Shown: positions 9,721-19,850 of the stretch, piece after piece
Layout: every line of letters starts with the position of its first letter
Numbering within the stretch: position 1 is the first letter of the stretch
DNA from: Sphaerosporella brunnea
Lineage: Eukaryota > Ascomycota > Pezizomycetes > Pezizales > Pyronemataceae
Reading direction: 5' to 3'
Assembly (NCBI GenBank): GCA_008704415.1
Contig: VXIS01000023.1
Span: 1 to 64,000 of the forward strand
DNA: 64,000 bases
Made by a program: the position numbers and the translations under genes
Notes under the pieces: model-generated
The model's input: the letters and a program-made list of their open reading frames with translations, nothing else
Databases searched by the model: none
What the model was told of the DNA's origin: nothing

Positions 9721-10153
9721 ATAATGATGTGGACATTTTTGGATGGTGCAGGCCATGCCTGGCATAATCAGCGGCACCTGAGACATGAAGACGCAAGCGC
9801 TTCTGGCCGCCCGGACAGAGAACACTCACTCCGCCCCGGACGCCAGGTCGTGGTCCCCGCTGAGAATGTCGTCCTCCCCGCCCAGAATATGGCCTTCCAG
9901 GCGCGCAACCGACAACAAGATCAATGGCGTTATGACGAATTTCATCTGCAGGCGATGCCTAGAATAACAGCAACATGTTTCACCAGAAGATGCGGCCGAT
10001 TCTGCCGCGCGCTCGAGAACGCAGACCCCGCCCCGCGCACAACCGACACAATCCATGTCGTTATGGCGAATTCATTCGTCGCGTTCAACGGAGAGGTTAT
10101 CGGTCGTGCAAGTCCGCGGTCGTGTGGACCGAGTACAAGGCGGTGAACGGGAC
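9721..10153 (+). pseudogene. Degenerate KLY-family fragments
   Basis: The distal part of KLY copy 2 (9721-9800, LQAMPGIISGT) is followed by two further scraps of the N-terminal domain: RATDNKINGVMTNFI at about 9905-9950 and RTTDTIHVVMANSFV at about 10036-10085. Frames are broken. A second LTR end begins at 10154, so this stretch is framed by two related LTR sequences. Confidence 0.6.
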
Positions 10154-11125
10154 TGTTGAGATATGGGGTATGATACTGTATTACTCTGTAGGGATCCGAG
10201 TATGAACGTGATGCGAGGTGTAGCACTAGAGTACTCTGAACTGAGCAGCAGCCCCGGTAACCACCTCAGCTGTGACGAGATATTGACGCCGCGTGGTGTT
10301 AGCTGGGAGTGGTGACCATCTTCCTCGACTGAGTGAACCTGAGCAGAGCCCCTGTCGCCTCAGCTGGACGAGATACTGAGCCGCGTGGTCTTACCTGGAT
10401 GTGACCATCTTCCTCGAGGGAGTGAACCTGAGCAGAGTCGTCGCCTCCGCTGGACGAGATACATGAGCCGCGTGGTCTACCTGGATGTGATCATCTTCTC
10501 GAGTGAGTGAAACCTGAGCAGAGCACCGTCGCTCAGCTGGGACGAGATACTGAGCCGCGTGTCGTACCTGGGATGTGATCCTCTTCCTCGAGTGAGTGAA
10601 CCTGAGCAGAGCCCCGTCGCCTCAGCTGGGACGAGATTATAGCCGTGCCTAAGCTGAAGTGACCATCTTCCTCGAGTGAGTGAACCATGAGCAGAGCCCG
10701 CGTCTCTCATCTGGGAGTCGCAGAGTATGACCGCGTGGCCTGAGCTGGAAGTGACCATCTTCTCGAGTGAGTGGAACCTGAGCAGAGCCGCGTCGCCTCA
10801 GCTGGGACGAGATTATGAGCCAGCGTGGCCTACTAAGCTGGGAGTGACCATGTTCCTCGAGTGAGTGAACCTGAAGCAGAGCCACCGTCGCCTCAGCTGG
10901 GACGAGATTATGGGCCGCGTGGCCTAAGCTGGATTCCTCGAGTGAGTGAAACTTGAGCAGAGCCCCGAGTCGCCTCAGCTGGGACGAGATTATGAGCCGC
11001 GTGGCTTAAGCTGGGAATGACCATCTTCCTCGAGTGAGTGGAATCTGAGCAGAGCCCCGTCACCTCAGCTGGGACGAGGTAATGAGCCGCGTGGCGTAAG
11101 CTGGGATTGTGACGATCTTCCTTGT
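10154..11125. repeat. LTR end fused to a 91-bp minisatellite, garbled copy
   Basis: Begins TGTTGAGATATGGGG, like the LTRs at 8964 and 12997. After about 75 bp it runs into roughly ten units of a 91-bp repeat (core cctcagctgggacgagat, gagccgcgtgg, tgaccatcttcctcgag, tgaacctgagcagagcc). In this arm almost every unit carries scattered one-base insertions and deletions, whereas the mirror copy is regular. That is the look of uncorrected long-read sequence. Confidence 0.8.
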
Positions 11126-11989
11126 GTGAGTAACAAGCTTATTACCCGTATGCAACCTTATTGTTGGTTCAACTGCATCCTCCGCCTGGAAGCCGACCCT
11201 CAAGCCACCTGCCTGTCCTTCTTTCTTCTCCTTCCGCCTGAGTTCCACAGGCTGCGTGCCTTCCGCAGCGTGGTGTGGATGGCACCCGGCAATGTACCAA
11301 CCACAAAACCACGCAATATACGCCACATTGGCGGCGATAAACGGAGTGTGGTTTTAGCTGGATTTACTCCAGTTGCTAGCATGCCACCACAACCACTATA
11401 TGTCTCACCACATCCGAGTACTGCGTCCCGGTCGGGCTTTTAAGTGTCGCAGAGCTGTTATAGTATGGCCCATCATGGCGTTGGCGGAACTAATACTGAG
11501 TTTTGTAAGCATGTCATAGCTCGAGAATGACCGCATTGAAGAACGCTGCAAATGAATCAACTTCACGCTGCGTGTCGCGGCAGACGATTGGCTCGCAGCC
11601 GTCAGCACGGCTGATACATTAGGAATTTTGGCCTTGAGCACGGAAACTCGGACCAGCCGTGCGTTGTCGAACGTCTATTCCCAGTTATTTTCCGCCGGTT
11701 GAGGCGTCAAATTTCTGATCGCCACTAAAGCTGCGTGGGGGGAGAGAAACACGTCACGGTCCAGATCATGGGTTGCGTTTGACAACTGCCCGGTGTATCT
11801 GTTTGCATGTTGACGATCGATCGGAACAGGAGGCGCACGCGAGGATTCCGCAGGGTGGCGATACGATGGGATGCATGGATGAAACGATCGATCAAAAGGT
11901 GGTAGTAAGAAGATGTTGTTATTGCTAGGTTAACTAGAACATTCTGGGAGGTCACCCCCCCGCCTCACACCCAGCACTCTACGCCGCTC
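11126..11989. other. No resolved gene; coding-like shreds
   Basis: Short open stretches in shifting frames, for example KLITRMQPY (~11136) and RAVIVWPIMALAELILKF (~11450-11510 in the corrected right-arm reading), with different open frames in the two arms because of indels. No family is recognised and no splice signals are convincing. Confidence 0.35.
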
Positions 11990-12555
11990 CGCTCTACAAG
12001 GTCCTCCGAACGGCAACATTGAATGTGTGCTTGGAGATTCTGGGGTACCCTGCTTTCCCCCGGCACGAAGCACTCACCATTCATGACGTCGACGGCTCAT
12101 CCCTGCCTTCTCGCAGGCTGGAGCTTGTCGCTAGAATCGGTGGACGGCAGGGAAAATTCACGGCACGAGTCCGTGAGTAAAGGACGGGGTCTCAGCGACG
12201 CCTTGTATTCTTCAAAGCAACGCAATCGATACTGGAACACTGGTGCTCCTGGGTTGCGCGGTTGCAGATTGTTGAATGTGAGGAAATATTGGTCTTATTC
12301 CAGGATGATGTTTGGTTAAGCTTTACAACCACTCTGGCAAAGCGCACCCGATGCGCAATCGCAACGACAGTGACGAGAAACACGCAGTATTTGGTCCGCC
12401 GCATTCATTTGATAACTACGCCGTGCCGATTCGCTACGGCCATTCTTCGCACCTTACTTTTGAGGACTCAAAGACCGCGCTTATCGGTGTACCCGCAAAG
12501 CGGGCTTCGTAGGTGTCAGCCGGCCCGGCCCGCGCAGGTCTGTCGGCGAAGATAA
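11990..12555 (+). CDS. Coding-like fragment, unknown, partly frameshifted
   Basis: A frame from about 11970 reads LYKVLRTATLNVCLEILGYP and continues through LTIHDVDGSSLPSRRLELVA to GKFTARVRE. A second open segment (12210-12480) reads SILEHWCSWVARLQIVECEE and LVLFQDDVWLSFTTTLAKR. A GTGAGT donor at the end of the first segment (~12171) could join them. A third frame (KLYNHSGKAHPMRNRNDSDE..) also stays open to a stop at 12512. No family recognised. A C-run of seven here versus six in the mirror copy shifts the 5' frame, so boundaries are unsure. Confidence 0.35.
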
Positions 12556-12557
12556 CC

Positions 12558-12810
12558 CTAACCTAACATCTTTTCCAGCATCGGCGGTGTATCCGAGACG
12601 CGAGCACCCAATGTTCCGCTGCGGGCGGGGACAGCGGGGCAGCAATCGCGGTACACCCCAGTCCGTATTCGCGGTCGATGCGTCTTCGCGTGGGTTGAGG
12701 TGTTCCTGTCATCGCGTTCCAGGTGATACTTTGGCAGTGGTCTTTCCATGCACGCCAGGCGTCCGGGCTGGCAAGCAGGTAATTGCAGATGTCGTGCGGG
12801 ATATTCCTGG
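12558..12810 (-). CDS. Coding-like fragment ending MLEKMLG, unknown
   Basis: In the right-arm reading (47396-47649) one frame is open for about 84 codons: IPHDICNYLLASPDAWRAWK, then DHCQSITWNAM, DREYGLGCTAIAAPLSP and EHWVLASPDTPPMLEKMLG before TAG. In this arm an indel near 12580 splits it. The content looks like the C-terminal end of a real protein; no family recognised. Its 5' continuation (MTFRKLADKKSLMRNR) is in another frame. Confidence 0.35.
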
Positions 12811-12996
12811 AAATCCACCGGCGTCGGCTTTGTTAATCCTGTTGCGCATCAGCGATTTCTTGTCCGCCAATTTCCTGAAGGTCATATTCCAGGTGTGATG
12901 AAGGAGAGGATCTTGCGAGCCGTGGGATATAAGGGCCCGGCCAGTATCCAAACCGTGGTCCTAAACTGTGCTCAAAACACGCGGTAGGCAAAACAT

Positions 12997-13215
12997 TGTT
13001 GAGGTATAGAGTGTGCGTCACACCATACTCTGTATATGGCATCCAAGTATGAACGGCTATACTAGGGTTAGATAGCGATGTAGTCAGATTAAGATTTGGA
13101 GCTCGCGTCTCTTGTGCACCTTAAGTGCAGAACCAAGCGCCTAAGCTCCGCACCTTGCAATATATCTCTTTTACCTACTTTCTTAGTCTTCACTGCGCAA
13201 ATCCTATCGTCAACA
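12997..13215. mobile_element. Solo LTR of the Ty1/copia-type family
   Basis: 219 bp from TGTTGAGGTATAGAG to CCTATCGTCAACA, alignable along its length to the LTR at 8964-9155 (shared gaacggctatactagggtt, gatgtagtcag and gcaatatatctctt blocks). Flanks aacat and aagat form a 5-bp target duplication with one mismatch. No interior follows, so it is a solo LTR left by LTR-LTR recombination. It has a ~25-bp extra segment compared with the other LTR. Confidence 0.8.
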
Positions 13216-13973
13216 AAGATGCTCTCCAGAAACTCGAGGTGAAGTTCGACTGAGAGCCGATCCAGTCCTCCCCGTGATAGTGCTGGGGAAGATACACCCA
13301 CCGTAGCACAGGCGGTGGATACGGGTGACAGCCTTGGTGTACGTAGCTGTTCCAGTGGTCCTGGACCAGCTAACCCGGAATACCATCCAGTCTGTCCCCC
13401 TCCAGGTTGAATGTACTACTCTTCATCTCCACGTTTTGGCTTGTAATCGTTTATTTGGCTTTGTTCCTGTCTTCCGTTTGTACTGTTCAAAGTCTCCGTG
13501 GTTGTGAGATCTTACTGCGGCATATATGCCGCTGCCGCCGGTACAAGTCGCACCTTGCTGCCTGAGATGAGCCCTAGTCTTCAATCAACCAGTCAACGTT
13601 GTTGATTTTCCCTTTGACAATCAAGTCTTCATGATGTGGGTCATTCAAGATCTGCTTCTTCGCTTTCGTCAGCCAATCTCTCATTGCACGTGACCACTAC
13701 TCCCCAAAAAGCGTCGGTTGTTGCGTCAGTTGGATGTTTCACGGGTTTTCCGAGTACAGACCGGTTCACGCAGATACGGCGCCGGTTGCCACGGCGTGGA
13801 TCTCTCACAGGTGGGATATTATACCATCCGGGTCCTGTCGGTGGTTGCAGCTTGCATGGCTGCGACTTTGCATGGTTGATTGATTTTGTTTCGCCGTCAA
13901 CACGCCACGATCGGGACCGACATTGGCGGGTCCGCAATAATGACGGAGACTCCGGACGGAGAGAATGGACGGT
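13216..13973. other. No gene seen
   Basis: Unassigned sequence between the solo LTR and hAT element 3. Open frames on both strands up to 141 codons carry no recognisable content and overlap one another. Confidence 0.4.
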
Positions 13974-15056
13974 TAGTGATGGACACGAGCCGGCTCGAGT
14001 CGAGCCAAGGGGTGCGTTCGAGCTGACCCGGCTCGACCGAGTGCCAGACTCGTGGAGTTGAGCCGAGCCTGCAAAGCTCGAGCCAAAGCTCGAGCTGCCG
14101 TACTATTTTTGATGCGCGAGCCGGCCTGGGTATGAGCATCACTGTCAGAGTGGGGTCGGATTCTGGTTCTGGTTTCGCTATGTACATACCAAACCTCGTG
14201 CGCACGGTGACTATCCTTCAACATATCACTCTATATCCGTCCAATATGATCCCGCTTTAAAGCCTTCTTCTCACTGCGCGTCCATCCCCTCACCCAATGC
14301 CTGGCGCTCCACCTCCATGTCTCTGTCACTCTCTGCAGTATCCCCGGGTGGGGCAAGATTCTGATCTAGGCCGTAGAGTTCCCTGTTGTCGATGGTCTTT
14401 TGATTGAGCCAACTTTTGACCAGTAGAACCGCACTGCTGGATTTTTCAAGCAGCCGATTTCGTATCTGTGTTATTACATCTCCTGCCCTGCCGAGTGCAA
14501 TCTAGTCAGACAAGCGGTAACAAAGTTAAATAATAAAACCTACTGAGAAAATAGCTGCTCGCTGGGCACACTGGAGCCCGGTATAGCAGGTAGTCCCGGG
14601 CCCGTGTCTAGTCCGCCTGGTTAGTTTACACGACAAACAGATTATAAAGTAGCAATTACCCCAACTACCCGCCATCTTCTTGTACAAGGCCTCGATTTCA
14701 TCTTCCGCTAAAGAGGCAGCGGCCTGAAGCCCTGCGGCCATGGTGATTTTTTGGTGTGAGTGTGTTGCGGTGGGGTTGAAGAGGCCGTGTAGGTGGCCTT
14801 TTCTTTGAGCTTTCGCAATCACGGAATTCGATAGAATATTCTTGCTCAACTTGACACGCAGTTTGTATTTTACGCCCAACACGGCCAGCTAGAGTCTTCT
14901 GCCACAACCGGGCTTGAATCAAAAGCTCGAGCCGAAGCTCGGCTCGGCGGGCAACCCGTTCGAACTTGCTCAGCTCACCAGGGGGCCAGGCTCTACTCGT
15001 CTCAGCTTGAAGCTCGAGCTTTTGGCTCGGGCCGGCTCGGCTTGTGTCCATCACTA
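13974..15056 (-). mobile_element. hAT element 3, 1083 bp, perfect 8-bp TSD
   Basis: Starts TAGTGATGGACAC and ends GTGTCCATCACTA, flanked on both sides by TGGACGGT (13966-13973 and 15057-15064). TAGTG fits the hAT terminal consensus. Subterminal regions are full of agctcgagct-type inverted repeats. On the minus strand are a start-like exon (MAAGLQAAASLAEDEIEALY, ~14740) and, at about 14275-14500, an open C-terminal piece with ITQIRNRLLEKSS, LLVKSWLNQK and an acidic tail. The latter resembles the last block of another hAT transposase subfamily (TRNRL..LKSW). The element is thus an internal-deletion derivative. Confidence 0.88.
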
Positions 15057-15112
15057 TGGACGGTATTGACACCAGGACACCTATCTTTGGCTCGCTAAAC
15101 TCGGTGGTATTC

Positions 15113-16627
15113 TGACACGCGTGAACCCCCGTGTGGCGACCACATGGTGTGCAGTCATTAGTACAGCTCCACTTAATGTAAACTCATACGAACGTTGCAG
15201 TCAGGGCGGATGTGTGTGAAACACGGCGCAGTAAAGTAAAGAGAGGAGGTAGCGGGTTGGGGGTCGAGGAGGCAAGACCGTCTCACTTCACTGCTAGCAC
15301 CCGCACGGATAAATACAATTCACAACTATACACAAATCTAGCAGTGTGTACAGCAGCGTAGTCGCTTCGCAGTATCATTGCCAAAGCTCCTCCACAGCTC
15401 CGCTCAACAATGCGCGCCGCATGACAGCGAATTACTCGGCGGCTTCGGGTTTCCGTGTTCAGCCACCGGGTGCCACCGTGTTTGCTGCTCCAACTGCCCT
15501 ATGTATATAGTAGATGGAGGTTGCGTTGGCGTACGAGTGATGACCGGTGTTGAGATCGGAAGGAGAACACACCCTCGCCGAGGCACACGGACGATAAAAG
15601 GGCCAATAATTGCTTTTTCCCAGCGCAGCTCAGCGGCACTGTTTATAAGAATACCATCCAAATTTTTCGCGTTTTTATAAGAATATTCTAATAATAAAAA
15701 TATTCTTATTGCCCATACAAAACCGTCGGGACCGGAGCCACGCAGTCGTCGGTATAAGCGGTCCCGTGCGTTCACGGACGGCGAAACGGATCGCTCACTG
15801 CACGCGCCTTCGTGGCGCAATGGTTAGCTGACCTGTTTCCGCAGTCCGGACCTTAAGCTCAATGCGGCCGCGGCCGCGTTCCAGCCCGGCTGGAATCCCC
15901 TGCGGAAACAGTATTGAGGGGCCCCGTCACGTGTGTGCCGGGGTGAGCAGGGTTGTCCGACAGCGGGATCTGCACTGATTAGTCAGGCAGAGACGCTGGT
16001 TTGTAATGCCCCGGTTACCATTCACTGCAATACGGTCTGAGACAGAGGGCAGCGAGGCCGCAGTGGAGCTGGTAACCCCGGTAACGGGCATACATAAATG
16101 TACAACTTTTTTTATTATTACCATTATTATCATCATTATGATGATTATTATTATATCTAAGTGTGTGGTCGGGTGCATAAAGGCCTATACCCTTAGCAAG
16201 ATAACAACGTCGGACCATCTCAGAGTGGACCTCAGGGAGCTGGCCAGGGAGTCGCCGCGTCTCCTGGCATCCGCATGCCGCCTCTTCTCTTGTGTTTGGT
16301 GGCCGGGCGTCGCGTGTTTCGTTGACTACGCCGCTCTAGCGTCCTGGTGGGCAGCCGTGGAAGAGCTTGAGCGACGATCCAGCAGAGCGACCAGCAGAGC
16401 GACTACGCTCCTGCACACGCTCATGGATGTGTAGACAGTTGGGAAATGGAATAGAATTATCTTGCCTCCTCGAATCTAACCCACTGCCTTCCATCTTTCC
16501 TTTGCCGCTCCGTGTTTCACACACATACGCCCTGACTGCAACGTACATTTGACTTTAGATGAGTGGCGCTGTTTTGATGACTCCACGCCGTGTGGTCACC
16601 ACACGGCTGTTCACTAGTGTTTTATGT
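15113..16627. mobile_element. Fold-back element with ~250-bp inverted ends
   Basis: The outer ~260 bp at each side are imperfect inverted copies: left ctgacacgcgtgaac.. ccgtgtggcgaccacatgg .. gttgcagtcagggcg .. gtgtgtgaaacacgg. The right end gives the same boxes in reverse (ctgacataaaac.. ccgtgtggtgaccacacgg .. gttgcagtcagggcg). Long inverted ends without a transposase suggest a Mutator-like or fold-back element. No target duplication was evident, so the superfamily is open. The interior holds a hairpin (15833-15911) and an ATT-rich microsatellite (~16095-16165). Confidence 0.65.
15833..15911. repeat. 79-bp hairpin with 12-bp perfect stem
   Basis: CTGTTTCCGCAG at the start is exactly inverted at the end (CTGCGGAAACAG), with a self-complementary gcggccgcggccgc core inside. 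Just before it, cgtggcgcaatggttagc resembles a tRNA A box (tggcgcaatgg). A matching B box is not clear, so a tRNA-derived SINE head is possible but unproven. Confidence 0.55.
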
Positions 16628-17447
16628 CAGTCTCATGTGAAGTCATCCCCTAACTATGCTGGCTCAGCACGGCATTCCTTCTACAGCTTTCTCTGACATC
16701 CACAAATGATGGAAAATGAGAAAGCTGCACAATGAGCTCAACATGTGGTTCCCCGTATGGAATCGCCGACAAAGGCCCCTCTTCATACAAAAAACTCTTC
16801 TTATGTGAACTTGCTTTGGACAAAGAGCCCTGCTTTATTGGTTGGTGTCAGCCGCTCAATTTACACAGTTGTTTGATATGTTCTGCCCTAACAGCCGCAA
16901 TGCGTGCCCTCATTCAATGGCTGTCACCTGATGTAGTCATGTAGGACAACTAACTGAGGACTGCATCTTCATCGGAGCGGCGACCATGATTTGTGGCGGC
17001 GCCTCCTCGCCAATTGGCACGGAAAATAGGCACGATCCGTGGTATTCTATGGTACGATCGGTGATGGGATTCCTCATGGCAACGGCTGGACATTCACGGT
17101 TCAATATATCGGGAGACCTATGTACCGGCGGCGTGGGCTCAGGTTGTCGCTGATATCCCGCACGTCTCGCCGCCCTCTTCTGCCCACCACGCGTCTTGCC
17201 GCCATCCATTCATTAATCGCAGAGTGTCAACGATTGTCTGTAACAGTGATTTCTGAGGTGATGTGGGTGTGGGCCGAGTGCTGGATAATGAAGCACTGTT
17301 TGTTATTACCCGGTCGTTTCTCGCGACGGCAACGAGCTCCCCGCGGATCACCAAAAAAATAGATATATATAACGGCCAATGTCTTATATACTACCCAAAA
17401 ACCTGCGAAAAGCGCACGATACTTCCCCCTGAATCTCGCGTCAGCGC
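16628..17447. other. No resolved gene
   Basis: Two open stretches are the same in both arms: 16732-16944 plus (SSYKKLFLCELALDKEPC.., no family) and about 17039-17362 plus (GDGIPHGNGWTFTVQYIG..). Neither shows splice signals or domain motifs. Left as unassigned. Confidence 0.35.
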
Positions 17448-18695
17448 TTGCCAGCAAACCCTCCACCCAAGGCGAAAATGAACGTTAAGACGCCGACCCA
17501 ACAAGATTACGATGTGCAGCGCCGCATCCAGCAAGGCGATATCACAACCGCGTCGCGAGACCAGATAGGCTGCCTCAGCAACCGCATCGGAGTCATCGCG
17601 ATGTGGAAGTTGTGGGGGAAAGGACGCGCATGATGCCCGGAGTTGTAGTCGCCCTCGCTGTAGCTAGACGAGAGGGTGTTGGTCATGTCCACTGCCGCGG
17701 TGTTGTGGTATCACGGAGAAACTCGAAGGTTGGTGGTATCGTGCTCTTGTCGCAGGTTTTAGGTGGTGGTATATCAAACATTGGCCGTATAAGTATCGGA
17801 TGATCCTGGCGGGAGAAACACTCTGGGTGTTGTTTTGCCAACTTCCCAGCTCAGGAGCCACATCCAGAACTGACACCAGCTGGTGCCTCCCGGGGTGCGC
17901 GATGGCCTACCACGATCCGGCGTTCAAGCCGCTTGACTTCTGCCCTGTCGTGATATCAAACTGATGGTATACGAGCAAGTCTTCTTGAAGAAGACTCCGA
18001 ATCTGACGACAGTGACGAGGACGCATCCGACAGCGACGACGACGAAACTGAAGACGGTGGTGATGAAGACACATCCGACAACGACGCCGTAGTCGCAAAC
18101 CAGCTCAGAGATGAAGACTCTTCATGATTATCGGATTCAGATTCCCTCCATGGCGGGGATCTCTCAGACGCGCAAGATAGCGACAACCAAGCAGACGATG
18201 CGAATGGCGCGGATCAGCGTGTACACCCAGCGACGAGCATCCGGTCACGCAGCTTACCGCCCTCGAACAGCTGTACCTAGCTTCGTTTGACCGCGTGCAA
18301 AATTGACGTGCTATCGCCCCGGTTTAGAGCCAGGATCACGAGCATCGAAGTTGACGTCTCTATATTTTTGACGCCTCACCGTCCGGCCCGGCTGCTGGAC
18401 GCGTTGAGAGCGGTTACTCACATGGATTGGGAATTGGTGACCTTCGAAATCACCACCAAGGATAATCACCCACTGATAGCGGCATTCCCGCTGCAGACTG
18501 CTGGCGCGGACGATTGGACTCACGTCAACCTTGCCTGGGAGGACTGCTACCCGAGCTTGTGTCAGGGAATTCAGAGCGGTAGGAACCTCTCCCCCGCCCC
18601 GCCCCGCGGCCTGGCATGATGTAGGTCACTAATGACACGGTTCAGTCAGACACCTGAAGAGTAATCTCGCGGTCGCTGGCACCACGGGAAAATGA
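17448..18695 (+). CDS. Acidic-region protein gene, unknown, frame-damaged
   Basis: The 5' exon candidate 17448-17633 reads TPTQQDYDVQRRIQQGD. From about 17900 a frame gives AMAYHDPAFKPLDFCPVVD, then a ~60-residue Asp/Glu/Ser run (EEDSESDDSDEDASDSDDDE..). A TGA in both arms at about 18125 is followed by more acidic sequence, LTALEQLYLASFDRVQ, and a well-formed domain VLSPRFRARITSIEVDVSIF to NLAWEDCYPSLCQGIQSG. The last intron is 18579-18645 (GTAGGA, actaatgac branch site, TTCAG); a final 16-codon exon ends at 18695. The A-run at about 18298 has 4 A here and 5 in the mirror, while 6 would restore the frame. No family recognised. Confidence 0.5.
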
Positions 18696-19850
18696 ATGTC
18701 ACAAGCCCGGAACCGCAAAGGTGATGAAGCTTTCGGCTTGGACCACTACATCGCAGACACCACCAGTATGGACAGTAGGAGCGGTCCTACGGGGGCACCA
18801 CAGAGTTGGGATCAGCTTGAAGAGAATGGGTTACCTGACATTAAGGAGTATGTATATAACGGATCTTGAAGTGAGGGATGAATTGTCGTCGCTCCCGAGG
18901 CCCTTGCCACGATAAAAATGCCGACGGACGTTGAAAACACCTCCGCAATCCGGAGATCGAGGACACAATCGTCCCAGTCGGATCGAGATGTAGTCAATAC
19001 CGTGTATGCCCGTGGGGGATTTCTATGGTTCATCTCATTCGGCACGACGAGTGAGTGTGTTATGCTGGATGCTTGAATCAATCACCTTGCCAGAAGCTCG
19101 CTGTTTTGATTTAGAAACCTCGGACTGCTGCGGGGGCTACCACTGCTCTCGCGTCAAACCTTCGGAATCCGGAGTGGAAACTGTAACAGATACGCAGAGG
19201 CAACTCAGCCTCGCTGGGAACATTATCTCCCTGTGTGGTCTTTGACCGAACTCTATGTCAAGCCGGTGTCTGTTGAGAGGCCGAAGCACCTGTCTGTCCG
19301 ATAGCCGGTTCAAACATCGCGGCTGTCTCCGCAGTTGGTACTATAGCCGCTGTTCGGGTTCCTATCACTGTCGCCATCGGTTTTGATTTTTGTAGCCAGT
19401 CGCCGTTTGGTGGAAGAGTCGCCGGCTGTTCCATCGTATTCAGCTGTTCAAATACAGCCAGTGTTTACATTAGCAAAGAATCCGTGGAAAGCTTACACGT
19501 CTTGTAGGTTGGGGAGTCCCAACTGATGGAATGAGAACGCAAGACTCAGGAGTTGGAGTCGGTGAATGCTCAAGCATTCAGGCCTCTGCTATTGCGGAGT
19601 ATAGAAAACCTCGAATGCTCCAGTGTGATTGAGAATTCGGCGAAAAAAAAAACCTGGGAATAAACCCTAAGCCGACAAACCCTTCCTCGGTGATTGCCCA
19701 CTGTCAAAACAGCAACGCAACCAACTAACAATCCCATCTCACAACCACCACCCGCTCCCACTACTAAAAGCGCTCACATCCCCACCACTACCGAAATACA
19801 TAACATCCACTCTTACCTTCTATCAGCGAACTTCAAAAGCATCACCACCA
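18696..19850. other. Intergenic; 5' region of the HNH gene
   Basis: No supported gene. A run of nine or ten A near 19645 and a C/A-rich stretch (19700-19850) precede the HNH start codon and probably form the promoter and leader. No TATA-like box stands out. Confidence 0.4.

Noticed and set aside
10230..11125. CRISPR-like array
   Set aside because: The 91-bp units are contiguous without unique spacers, the setting is eukaryotic and no cas-type gene is present; it is a minisatellite.
12555..12570. Telomere-like taaccctaaccta
   Set aside because: Only about two units; also a single occurrence near 62947. No telomeric array, so neither locus is evidence of a chromosome end.
13974..15056. Mariner-type reading of element 3 with a TA target site
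   Set aside because: TA does flank the inner ends, but the exact 8-bp duplication TGGACGGT outside TAGTG..CACTA is a better and specific fit to hAT.
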